From positions 28,221 through 92,220 of the forward strand of contig JAHHII010000015.1 in NCBI GenBank assembly GCA_019358855.1: a stretch of DNA of 64,000 bases. The letters run 5' to 3'. The stretch is from Timaviella obliquedivisa GSE-PSE-MK23-08B. GTDB taxonomy: Bacteria; Cyanobacteriota; Cyanobacteriia; Elainellales; Elainellaceae. Position 1 is the stretch's first letter; every line of letters starts with the position of its first letter. Under the pieces are notes generated by a model, which saw only the letters and a list, made by a program, of their open reading frames with translations, was not told where the DNA came from and did not search any database. Positions 8,714 through 17,456 of this stretch are shown in pieces. The position numbers were made by a program, and so were the translations under genes.

Positions 8714-10543
8714 ATGAATTGTGAAAGCACTCTTAATCATTCTCTATCTGTCGCAGTTCAAACAGACATTTTGATTGTAGATGATGTCCTAGAAAACATT
8801 CGTCTCTTATCAGCCATGTTGGACTGCAACGGCTACCAAACCCGCAAAGCAACGAATGGCGCAATGGCATTGACTGCTGTTGAGACAACTTTACCCAGTC
8901 TAATTCTGCTAGATATCCGAATGCCTAACATGAGCGGATACCAGGTTTGCCAACGCCTCAAATCAGATCCTAGAACCGCTCATATACCTATTATCTTTCT
9001 GAGTGCAGCAGATGATATTACTAATAAAATAGAAGCATTTAAAGTAGGAGGTGCAGACTACATTACTAAGCCTTTTCATATAGAAGAAGTCTTGGCACGC
9101 ATTCAAAATCAACTTGCTATGATTGCGGCTCAACAAACCATTTGTCAGCTTAATGCCCAGTTAGAGGGACGGGTTCAGGAACGAACTCAGCAGCTAGAAA
9201 CTGCAAATTCTCAACTCTCGAAACTGGCATTTCGTGATCCGCTCACTTGGTTGCCTAATCGCGCTTTATTCATGGAGCGCCTTCACGAAGCCTTAAGTCA
9301 ACAGCAGGCAAGCTCTGAAAATCAGTTTGCTGTGTTTTATCTAGATTGCGATCGCTTCAAACCTGTCAACGATTCGCTTGGGCATCAAGCAGGCGATGAG
9401 TTACTAATTGCCATCTCTGAGCGCCTAAATTCTCTCTTGCGCCAAGAAGATTGTTTGGCGCGTTTAGGGGGAGATGAATTTGTTATTTTACTTGGTAAAC
9501 TAGAAGACTCACGATACGCAACTCAAGTTGCCGATCGAATTATTAAAAGCTTTGACCTTCCCTTTCATTTAAGGGGAAAAGATATCTTTGTCTCATTTAG
9601 CATCGGGATTGTATTAGAGTGTTCAAGTTACTGGGATCCTGAAGAACTGCTACGAGATGCGGATACCGCAATGTATCAAGCCAAGGCTCTAGGAAAAGAC
9701 CAATATCAAATTTTCGAGCCTTCAATGTATCAAGCAGTGTGCCATCGATTACAGATTGAAACAGATCTACGACAAGCAATTCAGCGCCAAGAGCTAGCTC
9801 TGTATTACCAGCCCATTGTTGAATTAGCAACCGGTAACATTGTTGGGGTAGAAGCATTAATTCGCTGGCACCATCCCATTCAAGGTTTGATTCCACCCGA
9901 TCGATTTATTCCGATTGCAGAAGAAACAGGATTTATTTTAAAACTAGGGCACTGGGCGCTTAGAGAAGCCTGCGGTCACCTTCGTTATTGGCAAGACCAA
10001 TGCATTGTCGCCTCATCGTTTTCAGTCAGCGTCAATGTCTCAGCCTGCCAGTTTGCTCAACCTGACTTTGTTAAGCAGCTTGATGAAATTTTGGCGGAAA
10101 CTCAGCTTGCACCTCAGTGCTTAAAGCTAGAAATCACCGAAACAGTAATCATGCAGGATATTCCTTTGGTTGCCGATAACATCAGTAACTTACAGGAGCG
10201 ATCGATTCAATTAAGCATTGATGACTTTGGCACAGGGTACTCATCGCTGAGCTACCTTCATTCATTTTCAGTCGAAAATCTTAAAATCGATCGCTCGTTC
10301 ATCAATCGGTTGCATAAAAAGAAGAGCAATTTTGGGTTAGTGACTGCGATCGTGCAAATTGGTAAGGCGATGAAGATGAACTTGATTGCAGAAGGCATTG
10401 AAACGAGTGAACAGCTTGCCCATTTGAAGTTTTTGGGCTGTCAGTTTGGTCAAGGGTATCTCTTCTCTAAACCCTTGCCTTCTGAAGAAATGATTGTTCT
10501 TCTCAGTACGACTCATCAAAAGCATTTAGAGGCTTCTGAGTAA
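8714..10543 (+). CDS. Response regulator with GGDEF and EAL domains
   Basis: A soluble 609-residue protein with three parts. The receiver (about 17-135) has phosphoacceptor Asp67 in LLDIRMP and Lys in TKPF. A short coiled coil joins it to a GGDEF domain (motif 252-256, intact) carrying an RxxD inhibition site (RQED) five residues ahead of the motif. The EAL domain has EAL at 380-382 and an intact DDFGTGYSS loop. Both cyclic-di-GMP synthesis and hydrolysis could therefore be possible. The gene starts 9 bases after the hybrid kinase stop, so the two are almost certainly one operon, and the kinase is the natural phosphodonor. Which of the two enzyme activities dominates cannot be read from the sequence. 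Confidence 0.93.
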   Translation: MNCESTLNHSLSVAVQTDILIVDDVLENIRLLSAMLDCNGYQTRKATNGAMALTAVETTLPSLILLDIRMPNMSGYQVCQRLKSDPRTAHIPIIFLSAADDITNKIEAFKVGGADYITKPFHIEEVLARIQNQLAMIAAQQTICQLNAQLEGRVQERTQQLETANSQLSKLAFRDPLTWLPNRALFMERLHEALSQQQASSENQFAVFYLDCDRFKPVNDSLGHQAGDELLIAISERLNSLLRQEDCLARLGGDEFVILLGKLEDSRYATQVADRIIKSFDLPFHLRGKDIFVSFSIGIVLECSSYWDPEELLRDADTAMYQAKALGKDQYQIFEPSMYQAVCHRLQIETDLRQAIQRQELALYYQPIVELATGNIVGVEALIRWHHPIQGLIPPDRFIPIAEETGFILKLGHWALREACGHLRYWQDQCIVASSFSVSVNVSACQFAQPDFVKQLDEILAETQLAPQCLKLEITETVIMQDIPLVADNISNLQERSIQLSIDDFGTGYSSLSYLHSFSVENLKIDRSFINRLHKKKSNFGLVTAIVQIGKAMKMNLIAEGIETSEQLAHLKFLGCQFGQGYLFSKPLPSEEMIVLLSTTHQKHLEASE

Positions 10544-10592
10544 TCTTGATTCACTCTATCATCGGTTGATTCCTACTAAGATTAAAAGGTAA

Positions 10593-10744
10593 GGGAGTTA
10601 CGTGAAAATAAAACACCAGTGAAATGCATTGACTTTTCAGCCCCCTAAATCCCCCATTCTAGGGGACTTTGAAAGGTTCGGGAGTCCTGCCCCAGAATGG
10701 GGGATTTAGGGGGCGGTTCGGGGCGTTATTTAATTGCAACTCCC
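10593..10744. mobile_element. Miniature inverted-repeat element, type B copy 1
   Basis: A 152-bp element with ends GGGAGTTACGTGAAAATAAAAC and, inverted at the other side, GGGAGTTGCAATTAAATAACG, flanked by TAA at 10590-10592 and 10745-10747. The interior is the same palindromic core as in type A (CCCCATTCTAGGGGACTTTG and TCCTGCCCCAGAATGGGGGA). It sits between two convergent genes and could act as a bidirectional hairpin in both transcripts. Confidence 0.85.
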
Positions 10745-10769
10745 TAACGAGTTAAGTTGCTAATCAGGC

Positions 10770-13700
10770 TTACAGCGTCATGGGTGCGATCGGTGCAATA
10801 TCAGGGTCTTGTCCGCCCACTTGGTTGGTGCGAAGTACCCACACTGATGCTCCCTGCTCTAAGAAAACCTGAACGATCGTATCACTTGCTTTTCGAGGTA
10901 GGAGCGTTCGCCAACTCACTAAACCTGCCCACAAATTACGAAGCGGCTCGTCTTCGAGAGTGCTACCCAAATTAAATTCATTGGTTTCCCAATCACTGCG
11001 AGGAGAACCCAGCGGCTGCAATTTGCGGTATAGCTTTGTTTTTACGTCTAGGAGTTGTTGATAACACTGGGTTTGCGCTGGATTATTCGTTAGCCAGGAT
11101 TGCAACAGATTTTGATTAGTGGCGATCGCCTGAAATACAAAGCGAAGACTATCAAACAACGCGTGATTAGAATCTTGGGCGCAATTATTAGCAGGACCAA
11201 CATAGGTCGCGCCCGTACCGTCTCCAATTCGATAACGAGCAGTCATGACTTGCAATTGACTCACCATATTGCTAAGCGCCGATCGCCGCATCCCGTTAAT
11301 ATCCAGGTAGCCTGTAAATGGCTCAAACTTAACTAAAAGATCACAGGTTGGGCGGGTGCCTAGCCAGCCCCACTGCCGATCGCCCATATATCTTGACCAA
11401 TGCAACGTTCCTGCCGTTAGACCATCTGTATTCTGGGAATACACTTGATAATACTGAATCTCAAACCGCAGTTCATGACTCAGCGGATCACGAATTACGG
11501 TTGCTAACCCGTAGGCAAAGTGCCCAAAGAACAGAGGAGTTGCAGCGGCAGGTTCCTTTTTTTTGCCCCCAATGCCACCATAGACATGGAGCAGCAACGC
11601 CCGATCGCCCACTTTCCAATCATCAATAGCCGCTTGAATTTGCTCTGTATACGAGCTTCCGGCACAAAGAACTGATGAGATTTGCCCTTTGTGCGCCGCA
11701 ATGTTTGCCCAGGCTTCTTGGCGAATATAATGATATGCTGCTTTTTCACCAAACACTACCCGATCGGGCTGAAGCCGCAGCAAGGAGCGAGGAGCCAGCG
11801 ATCGCACCACAAATTGTCCGGTAGCATCCTTAGCACCATAGATATACCAGCCTGTTTCGTTTAAGGGGGTTTGCTCTAGATGCCGAGTCGTAGAGGGATA
11901 GCTGCCTGTTTCAGACTGAATGACTGATGGGAGCCGCACGACTTCTGTCCAGCCATCGAACTGGCGTGAAGTAGGATTAAAATGCTTAACCTGAAACTGA
12001 TCGGTGTTGGCGATCGCTCTTTCAAACTGCACTAAGCCGTAATAACGTCCGGTAATTTCAACAGGTTGATTCGCAATACGCAGAACCGGGCGATCGGATT
12101 CTTCGACCTTGACTTCTTCAAGCATGACGATGAGATCATCAATGGGGTGAGCGCCTGCTAAGGATTCTAGAGGATCGACTTGTTGCCAATGGTTTAACCG
12201 CTCTGGCAAAATAGTGCTGCCTTGCTGACTAGAATATTCTGCATCAGCGCTGAAGTGAACATCGCGCGTTACAGTTCGCACTCGCTCTTTTACCGGGGGA
12301 TGATCAATCCAACGCAACAGCACCGTTTGTCCCACCATCCACTCATAGCCACGCTCAGCATGATGGACTTCAAACCAAACTCCTCGTACCTGAGTTCGTT
12401 CTGAGGACAACGGCAAGATTAAGCGACCCATCCAAGGTGCGATCGGGCGATACCATTGCAAATCGATAGTTTGAGATAAGGGATAATAGGTATAGTGATT
12501 AAAATCGGCACGCAGATAGCGATCATAATTGCTAGTTTCTTTAGAACGATGTGAACTAGCAATTAGGAACCGACCCTGCAAGATGGAAAGAATAAGGGCG
12601 ATCGTGTGTTGAAGATTGCTCTGTCCATTCGGCAGTAACGCATGAGGATCCATAATCCCCCCCGGAACCTGATGCCCCATAGAACCTAACGAAATTTCGC
12701 TAATTTTGCCCTTGCGCTTTGCCCGGTTCCAATAAGACAAAGCAAATATCTGCCATCGTCCTGGAAAAAGAATTGACCCTAGACCTGCAACCTTATCTTG
12801 ATCACCAACTAGATGATAAAGATGCGCCAGCTTCAAAAAATTATTGTTGGCGCTCATCACACCTCCCAGAGAAATCACCTCAATTTCGCAGCCCAGCACC
12901 CGCCTGAGATGAGGTGCTGCCGCAACCGACATTTGACCGCCGCCGCTATAGCCAATTAGGGTAATCGGTACGCCTGTACGAGGTTGATAACCCTGCTGCA
13001 CCAGCCCGTTATAAAGTATTTGGGCAATTCCTTGATTGTAGATGGGTCCGTAACGCTGATCGGCAGATACAGCAACAATCCACGCATTCCGAAGATTGAT
13101 CATGAGACCTAACAAAGAGGTAGGATTTTTCCACCGCACTTTGTCTGCTAGCCGCCAAGCCCAAGACAACAAGCGATCGTGATCCAAAGGTTGATTGAAG
13201 ACGGAGTACATCATCAGCCCTTGTACAAACACGACATTTTTAGGTAAAGCAGTCTGAAGCGCCTGAATAAATTCGACTACATCGGGCGTGTAGGTTTCGC
13301 CAGACTGACCCACCCCGTCTAGATAAACGACATAGCGCGAGGGGCGATCGCCAGGATTAACAGGTACAACGGGCGCTGGAGTGCGGCGAGTGTCTAAACC
13401 GTCGCCATACCAGCCTGCCCACCAGCCCAAGGCTTCTAGGGGAGCCAGGAATCCGGCGAATATCAGCGCAACAACTCCAATCCAAACGAGATCAAAAAGT
13501 TGACGGATTAATTTGGGAATGCTTTCATGCCAGACAAAAAGACTTTCGCGGACTGGACGTAGCAGAATTGTAATGATTAGAAATAACAGAATCATTGCCA
13601 GCAAGCCCAACCCCAATTGAATAATCTGGGGAATGCTTCTTGAATAATGAGAGGAACGAACTAATAGGTTTTGAGCGGTGCCTACAGACGGTATCTGGAC

Positions 13701-14462
13701 AGGGGCGATCGCCGATGATGCGGTAAGGGTTGCATCAGGGTTTTGGGTTTCGGGCTGCTCTGGTGTTGAAGCTAAAGCTTCTGGGGCTTGGGGCAATGGT
13801 TCTGGTAAAGCCTCAGCCAGCCGTGTTTCTAGTCCAGATTGAACAATCTCTTCTAATTCCGAGCGATTATCAGCCAGATCAACACCTGCCACCTGTTCGC
13901 TTAAGCGCCGTCCTAGCTTGGCGATCGGCTGTCCAATCGTTCTTTGTAGAAGCTGTAGCACCAACCAACCGAGCGCCACATGAACCCAGGCAGAGGCTCC
14001 ATCAACCTGGGCGATCGCGCTAAATCCGACGACCATTGCCAGCAAATGCCAGACCGATAATAAGTTAAAAATGGGAACTCCGGCATAGGGTAAAGCTGCC
14101 AGAAAGCTAAACAGTAACGGCGCGTAACTTAACCCCAAGTTTTTAACCAAACTGCTCCATGACAACTGCGAAAATCCAGGTATCCAACCCGTTAGCCAGG
14201 TGCTAGCCACTAGAAACAAAAAACCACAGGCAAACAAGACGGCATTCAGTAATAGACTAAAGACAAACCGTAATGGCTGCACCTGATTGGTAAATAGAAT
14301 AATACTCTGTCCCACTGCTAAGGAGAGTCCTGCGGCTAGAACGACCAGAAGTGCGGCTGTTTGTCCCCCTGGAAAACTGACAATTTTTTGGAATGCCTCT
14401 GAGTTGAGAGAGAACGCTCCACTAATCAAATTGCCAAGTTCATTAAACAGCGGATCAGTCAT
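10770..14462 (-). CDS. Large membrane protein with alpha/beta-hydrolase domain and possible thiol-hydrolase module
   Basis: A 1230-residue protein I recognise only in part. The N-terminus has about five to six membrane helices (residues about 32-180), a Pro/Glu/Ala-rich linker (about 215-260) and two more helices (about 280-350). A serine-hydrolase core follows: the strand YVVYLDGVGQSGETY near 380 and the nucleophile elbow GYSGGGQ with Ser506, with an Asp/His pair plausible in HLVGDQD and SLGSMGHQVPGG. The C-terminal 300 residues hold GHFAYG (His981) and GPANNCAQDSN (Cys1094); that order resembles permuted NlpC/P60 or LRAT-like thiol hydrolases, which is only an inference. The start ATG at 14462 is preceded by AGGAGACCTTAGGA. 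A type B miniature element lies 25 bases past the stop. Lipid or cell-wall substrates are possible but not shown. Confidence 0.7.
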   Translation of the reverse strand: MTDPLFNELGNLISGAFSLNSEAFQKIVSFPGGQTAALLVVLAAGLSLAVGQSIILFTNQVQPLRFVFSLLLNAVLFACGFLFLVASTWLTGWIPGFSQLSWSSLVKNLGLSYAPLLFSFLAALPYAGVPIFNLLSVWHLLAMVVGFSAIAQVDGASAWVHVALGWLVLQLLQRTIGQPIAKLGRRLSEQVAGVDLADNRSELEEIVQSGLETRLAEALPEPLPQAPEALASTPEQPETQNPDATLTASSAIAPVQIPSVGTAQNLLVRSSHYSRSIPQIIQLGLGLLAMILLFLIITILLRPVRESLFVWHESIPKLIRQLFDLVWIGVVALIFAGFLAPLEALGWWAGWYGDGLDTRRTPAPVVPVNPGDRPSRYVVYLDGVGQSGETYTPDVVEFIQALQTALPKNVVFVQGLMMYSVFNQPLDHDRLLSWAWRLADKVRWKNPTSLLGLMINLRNAWIVAVSADQRYGPIYNQGIAQILYNGLVQQGYQPRTGVPITLIGYSGGGQMSVAAAPHLRRVLGCEIEVISLGGVMSANNNFLKLAHLYHLVGDQDKVAGLGSILFPGRWQIFALSYWNRAKRKGKISEISLGSMGHQVPGGIMDPHALLPNGQSNLQHTIALILSILQGRFLIASSHRSKETSNYDRYLRADFNHYTYYPLSQTIDLQWYRPIAPWMGRLILPLSSERTQVRGVWFEVHHAERGYEWMVGQTVLLRWIDHPPVKERVRTVTRDVHFSADAEYSSQQGSTILPERLNHWQQVDPLESLAGAHPIDDLIVMLEEVKVEESDRPVLRIANQPVEITGRYYGLVQFERAIANTDQFQVKHFNPTSRQFDGWTEVVRLPSVIQSETGSYPSTTRHLEQTPLNETGWYIYGAKDATGQFVVRSLAPRSLLRLQPDRVVFGEKAAYHYIRQEAWANIAAHKGQISSVLCAGSSYTEQIQAAIDDWKVGDRALLLHVYGGIGGKKKEPAAATPLFFGHFAYGLATVIRDPLSHELRFEIQYYQVYSQNTDGLTAGTLHWSRYMGDRQWGWLGTRPTCDLLVKFEPFTGYLDINGMRRSALSNMVSQLQVMTARYRIGDGTGATYVGPANNCAQDSNHALFDSLRFVFQAIATNQNLLQSWLTNNPAQTQCYQQLLDVKTKLYRKLQPLGSPRSDWETNEFNLGSTLEDEPLRNLWAGLVSWRTLLPRKASDTIVQVFLEQGASVWVLRTNQVGGQDPDIAPIAPMTL

Positions 14463-14792
14463 TCCTAAGGTCTCCTAGTTAAATTAGCACTAGCGCTTGT
14501 GTAAAAAGAATCGGGCATTGCTGAATAGAAGTATGAATCCATTTAAAGCCTCTTTCCGTAAGAGAAGGAGGTTGAGGAGAGGTTTCGCTAACTGCTTTGC
14601 CAATAATCCTAGCCCCTAGCCCTTTTCCTAAGAGGGCAGGAGAACTAGATTTTCGTACCACAATTCAGCAGCGACTCTTTTTTACTTTTCATTCAGCCAT
14701 TGCAATCCACCATACGCCTAATTCTTCCGAGAGGTAACCTCTTATAGGTATCTTGAAGAGATCACTTCTCCCCACGCCCTAATTTGCCATCT
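14463..14792. other. Divergent promoter region containing a degenerate repeat
   Basis: The gap between the divergent membrane hydrolase and mscS-like genes. It contains a degenerate element at about 14515-14674 with the ends TTGCTGAAT and ATTCAGCAG and a purine/pyrimidine-rich hairpin (CCTAGCCCTTTTCCTAAGAG). A 27-base segment at 14515-14541 matches the reverse complement of 22020-22046 at 22 positions by eye. Promoters for both genes must lie here but I cannot assign them. Confidence 0.45.
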
Positions 14793-16727
14793 ATGAGTCA
14801 CCCTTTGCAACCCAACTCCAAGCGCATATTATGTAACCCTTTTCAAAGAATTGAGCGACCCTTTACGAGTATCTCAAAAAGCGCGCTTTATCTATTAAAA
14901 TCATTCTCGGGTCATCTATCTAAGGGCTATAGGTGGAGCCGAATCCACCGCTTCTACCAACTTGCTGTATGCAGTCTCGCTACTTTTCTCTTGCTAACGG
15001 TAAGCGCAAGCCAAGGCAGGGCGATCGCACCATCAACCACCATCCCTGTCTTAGGGCAATTGCCATCCTTGACTAATCCAACCACTACTCCGCCCCTGCC
15101 AACGGGCGTAGAACGGCGAGGCACATTAGAAGCTGCTGGAATAAGGCTGGACGGAAAAGAACTGTTTAAAATTGCGTCTTCAGCTATTTTCAACCGCAGT
15201 GAGCCGGGTAGCCAAATTCCAGTCGAAGTTCGTGCCAAACAGGTGGAAGCCAATCTTAGACAACTGACTCTAGCAAGTAAAGTATCTGAGGATGAAATGC
15301 TAGACCCCGAAACCCTACGGGTTTCAATTGAGATACTGAATGGTCAGCCAGTTTTATTTGTTAAAGATGCTACCTTGACGGAAGCGAAAGTCTTGCTGAC
15401 GGTAACCGATACAGATGCCCAGTTTTACTCCACAACCCAAGACAGACTGGCAAACCGATGGAAGGAAATTTTAGAGAATGAACTGCGCCAGGCGCTAGAA
15501 CTGCGCCAGCCAGAAGCATTAGAACAACAGAACTCTGAAGCGATTAGAATTTTAATGGCAACGGCGCTGTCAACCGTTTTACTGAGTGGAGTTTGGATAT
15601 TTTGGGGATGGCGCAGACGGAAGCTTGAGCAACGGCAGGCAGCCGAGATAGCGGCTCGTGTTGAAGCTACGCCTGCGGTAGAAGCAACTCATGCTGGAAC
15701 AACCCATGTTGAAACCACTTACTTAGAGCCTTGGCTGTTTCAGAGGCTACATGATTATTTGGGATTACAGCGACGACTGAAGATTGTTCGATTTTTTCGG
15801 TGGTTGACTTTTTGGGCGATCGCTTTTACCTGGCTGATTGGGCTTGCCTATAGTCTCAGAACCTTTCCTGAAACGCGCCAGTTTGCCAACAGAGTCATTG
15901 CCATCCCGGTTGTAATTTTAATAACGTGGTTTCTAACAGGGCTAATTAATCGCCTTACCGATCTGGTCATCGATCGCTTTATCGAAAGCCGTGAGCAAGA
16001 CCAATCTTTAACAGAAGCAAATTTACAGCGGGTCGCCACGCTTGCTAACGTGGTTAAAGGGCTAAAAAGAGTTCTGGTTTATTCTCTAGGTTTTCTCTGG
16101 GTGCTCCAGTGGCTAAATCTTGCACCCGGATCGCTTTTGGCGTTGGGAGCATTAGTTGCATTAGCAATTTCGTTTGCGGCACAAAGCCTGGTTAAAGATC
16201 TCGTGAACGGATTCTTAATTTTGTTAGAAGACCAGTTCCGAATTGGAGATTACGTCAGAATTGGTACGGCTGCTGGATTTGTGACAAACCTAAATTTACG
16301 CATCACTCAGATCCGCAGTGACGATGGTAATTTAATCACTTTACCCAACAGCCTAATTACTCAAGTAGAAAACATGTCACGGACTTGGGCAAGGGCAGAT
16401 TTTCGGATTGAGGTCGCCTATGATACCAATGTGGATTTGGCTCTTGCAGTCGTTCGTGAAACCGTCGATCGCATGGCACAAGATCCAGAATGGCAATCCT
16501 TAATCTTCGATACCCAAGAACTGTTTGGCGTTCATCAGATTTCGCACACGGGCATCGTGATTCGCATCTTGATTAAAACGGCTCCGCTTAAACAATGGCC
16601 GACAGCACGAGAATTGCGCCGTCGGCTTAAAATTGCTTTCGATCGCCATAATATTCAAATTGGTGTTCCGCAACAAGTTGTGCTAGGCACCCTTACTGAT
16701 ATACTTGACCCTGCTGACACAACCTAA
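14793..16727 (+). CDS. MscS-family mechanosensitive ion channel
   Basis: A 644-residue membrane protein from ATG 14793 (a TTG three codons earlier is possible). An N-terminal hydrophobic leader (VCSLATFLLLTVSASQGRA) precedes a periplasmic domain of about 190 residues. Membrane helices follow at ILMATALSTVLLSGVWIFWGW, then at about 350-375, 380-410 and 440-465. The pore helix and MscS beta domain are clear: ALVALAISFAAQSLVKDLVNG, EDQFRIGDYVRIG, and the conserved NSLITQVENMSR. It should open under membrane tension and release solutes on osmotic downshock. The large periplasmic N-terminus puts it among the long cyanobacterial MscS proteins rather than the 286-residue E. coli type. It is divergent from the 1230-residue membrane protein and transcribed alone. 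Confidence 0.9.
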   Translation: MSHPLQPNSKRILCNPFQRIERPFTSISKSALYLLKSFSGHLSKGYRWSRIHRFYQLAVCSLATFLLLTVSASQGRAIAPSTTIPVLGQLPSLTNPTTTPPLPTGVERRGTLEAAGIRLDGKELFKIASSAIFNRSEPGSQIPVEVRAKQVEANLRQLTLASKVSEDEMLDPETLRVSIEILNGQPVLFVKDATLTEAKVLLTVTDTDAQFYSTTQDRLANRWKEILENELRQALELRQPEALEQQNSEAIRILMATALSTVLLSGVWIFWGWRRRKLEQRQAAEIAARVEATPAVEATHAGTTHVETTYLEPWLFQRLHDYLGLQRRLKIVRFFRWLTFWAIAFTWLIGLAYSLRTFPETRQFANRVIAIPVVILITWFLTGLINRLTDLVIDRFIESREQDQSLTEANLQRVATLANVVKGLKRVLVYSLGFLWVLQWLNLAPGSLLALGALVALAISFAAQSLVKDLVNGFLILLEDQFRIGDYVRIGTAAGFVTNLNLRITQIRSDDGNLITLPNSLITQVENMSRTWARADFRIEVAYDTNVDLALAVVRETVDRMAQDPEWQSLIFDTQELFGVHQISHTGIVIRILIKTAPLKQWPTARELRRRLKIAFDRHNIQIGVPQQVVLGTLTDILDPADTT

Positions 16728-16873
16728 GAGCTAGAGTAATTCTGTGTGTTATTTTTTAATCCTTGTTAATTCTTGAGCAAAGCTGTTCATTAACATGAGT
16801 TAATTAATGTTAGGTTTTTGATTTGACCATTGTCAGTTAATTTGAAAAGCAATTCATCGCTCTGGTACAAGTT

Positions 16874-17386
16874 ATGAAGCCCTCAATGAATCCACTATTA
16901 AGCAATTCACTATTAGCAGTTGGCGCGGTAATAGCGATCGAGATCGTTGGAGTTGCGGCTAAAAATCTTGCAATGGCACAGCCCATCCCGACTGAAACCC
17001 CAATTCTCATGGCACAATCCTCCACGATCACAGGCAGTTGGCGGCTTATCTCTATGGGAACAACCGCCGCTCTAACCGTACCCCTGCAAGCAACTGAACT
17101 GACCGCCAATTTTGAGGGCGATCGCGTTTCTGGTTCAGGTGGATGCAACCGCTTTACCGGAAGCTATGAAACCGAGTCAAATATATTAAGCCTTGGCGCT
17201 CTAGCCTCTACTCGCAAGGCTTGTGAGGAATCTGTGATGAATCAGGAGGCAAAGTATTTAGCCGCATTACAAGCCGCCCAGCAATATGAGGTGAATACTC
17301 AAGGTGAGTTGCAAATCTTTTACCAAACTGCGCAAGAGTCAGGCGTTTTACGCTTTACCTCTCAAACCGTCAGAGCGTTATGGTAA
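16874..17386 (+). CDS. META-domain secreted protein (HslJ-like)
   Basis: A 170-residue protein with a signal peptide (LLAVGAVIAIEIVGVAAKNLAMA) followed by a single META domain. The hallmark segments are ITGSWRLISMG, ANFEGDRVSGSGGCNRFTGSYE and the closing LQIFYQT. META domains occur in HslJ and other envelope stress or antibiotic-tolerance proteins, and their molecular role is poorly defined. It probably acts in the periplasm. Cys residues in GGCNRF and RKACEES could form a disulfide. The start ATG at 16874 sits after a gap of about 150 AT-rich bases downstream of the MscS gene. It converges with the YdeP-like gene. Confidence 0.85.
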   Translation: MKPSMNPLLSNSLLAVGAVIAIEIVGVAAKNLAMAQPIPTETPILMAQSSTITGSWRLISMGTTAALTVPLQATELTANFEGDRVSGSGGCNRFTGSYETESNILSLGALASTRKACEESVMNQEAKYLAALQAAQQYEVNTQGELQIFYQTAQESGVLRFTSQTVRALW

Positions 17387-17456
17387 ACAGTGCATTACCG
17401 TTCCATCACGGTTATCTTAATAGGATTTTATAACCACAAAGTCATGACGCTCATCT

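Noticed and set aside
11348..11752. Short frames opposite the large membrane hydrolase gene
   Set aside because: They lie fully inside a supported gene and carry no domain.
16874..17148. Minus-strand frame opposite the META protein gene
   Set aside because: The plus-strand frame has a signal peptide and a complete META domain; the opposite frame has neither.
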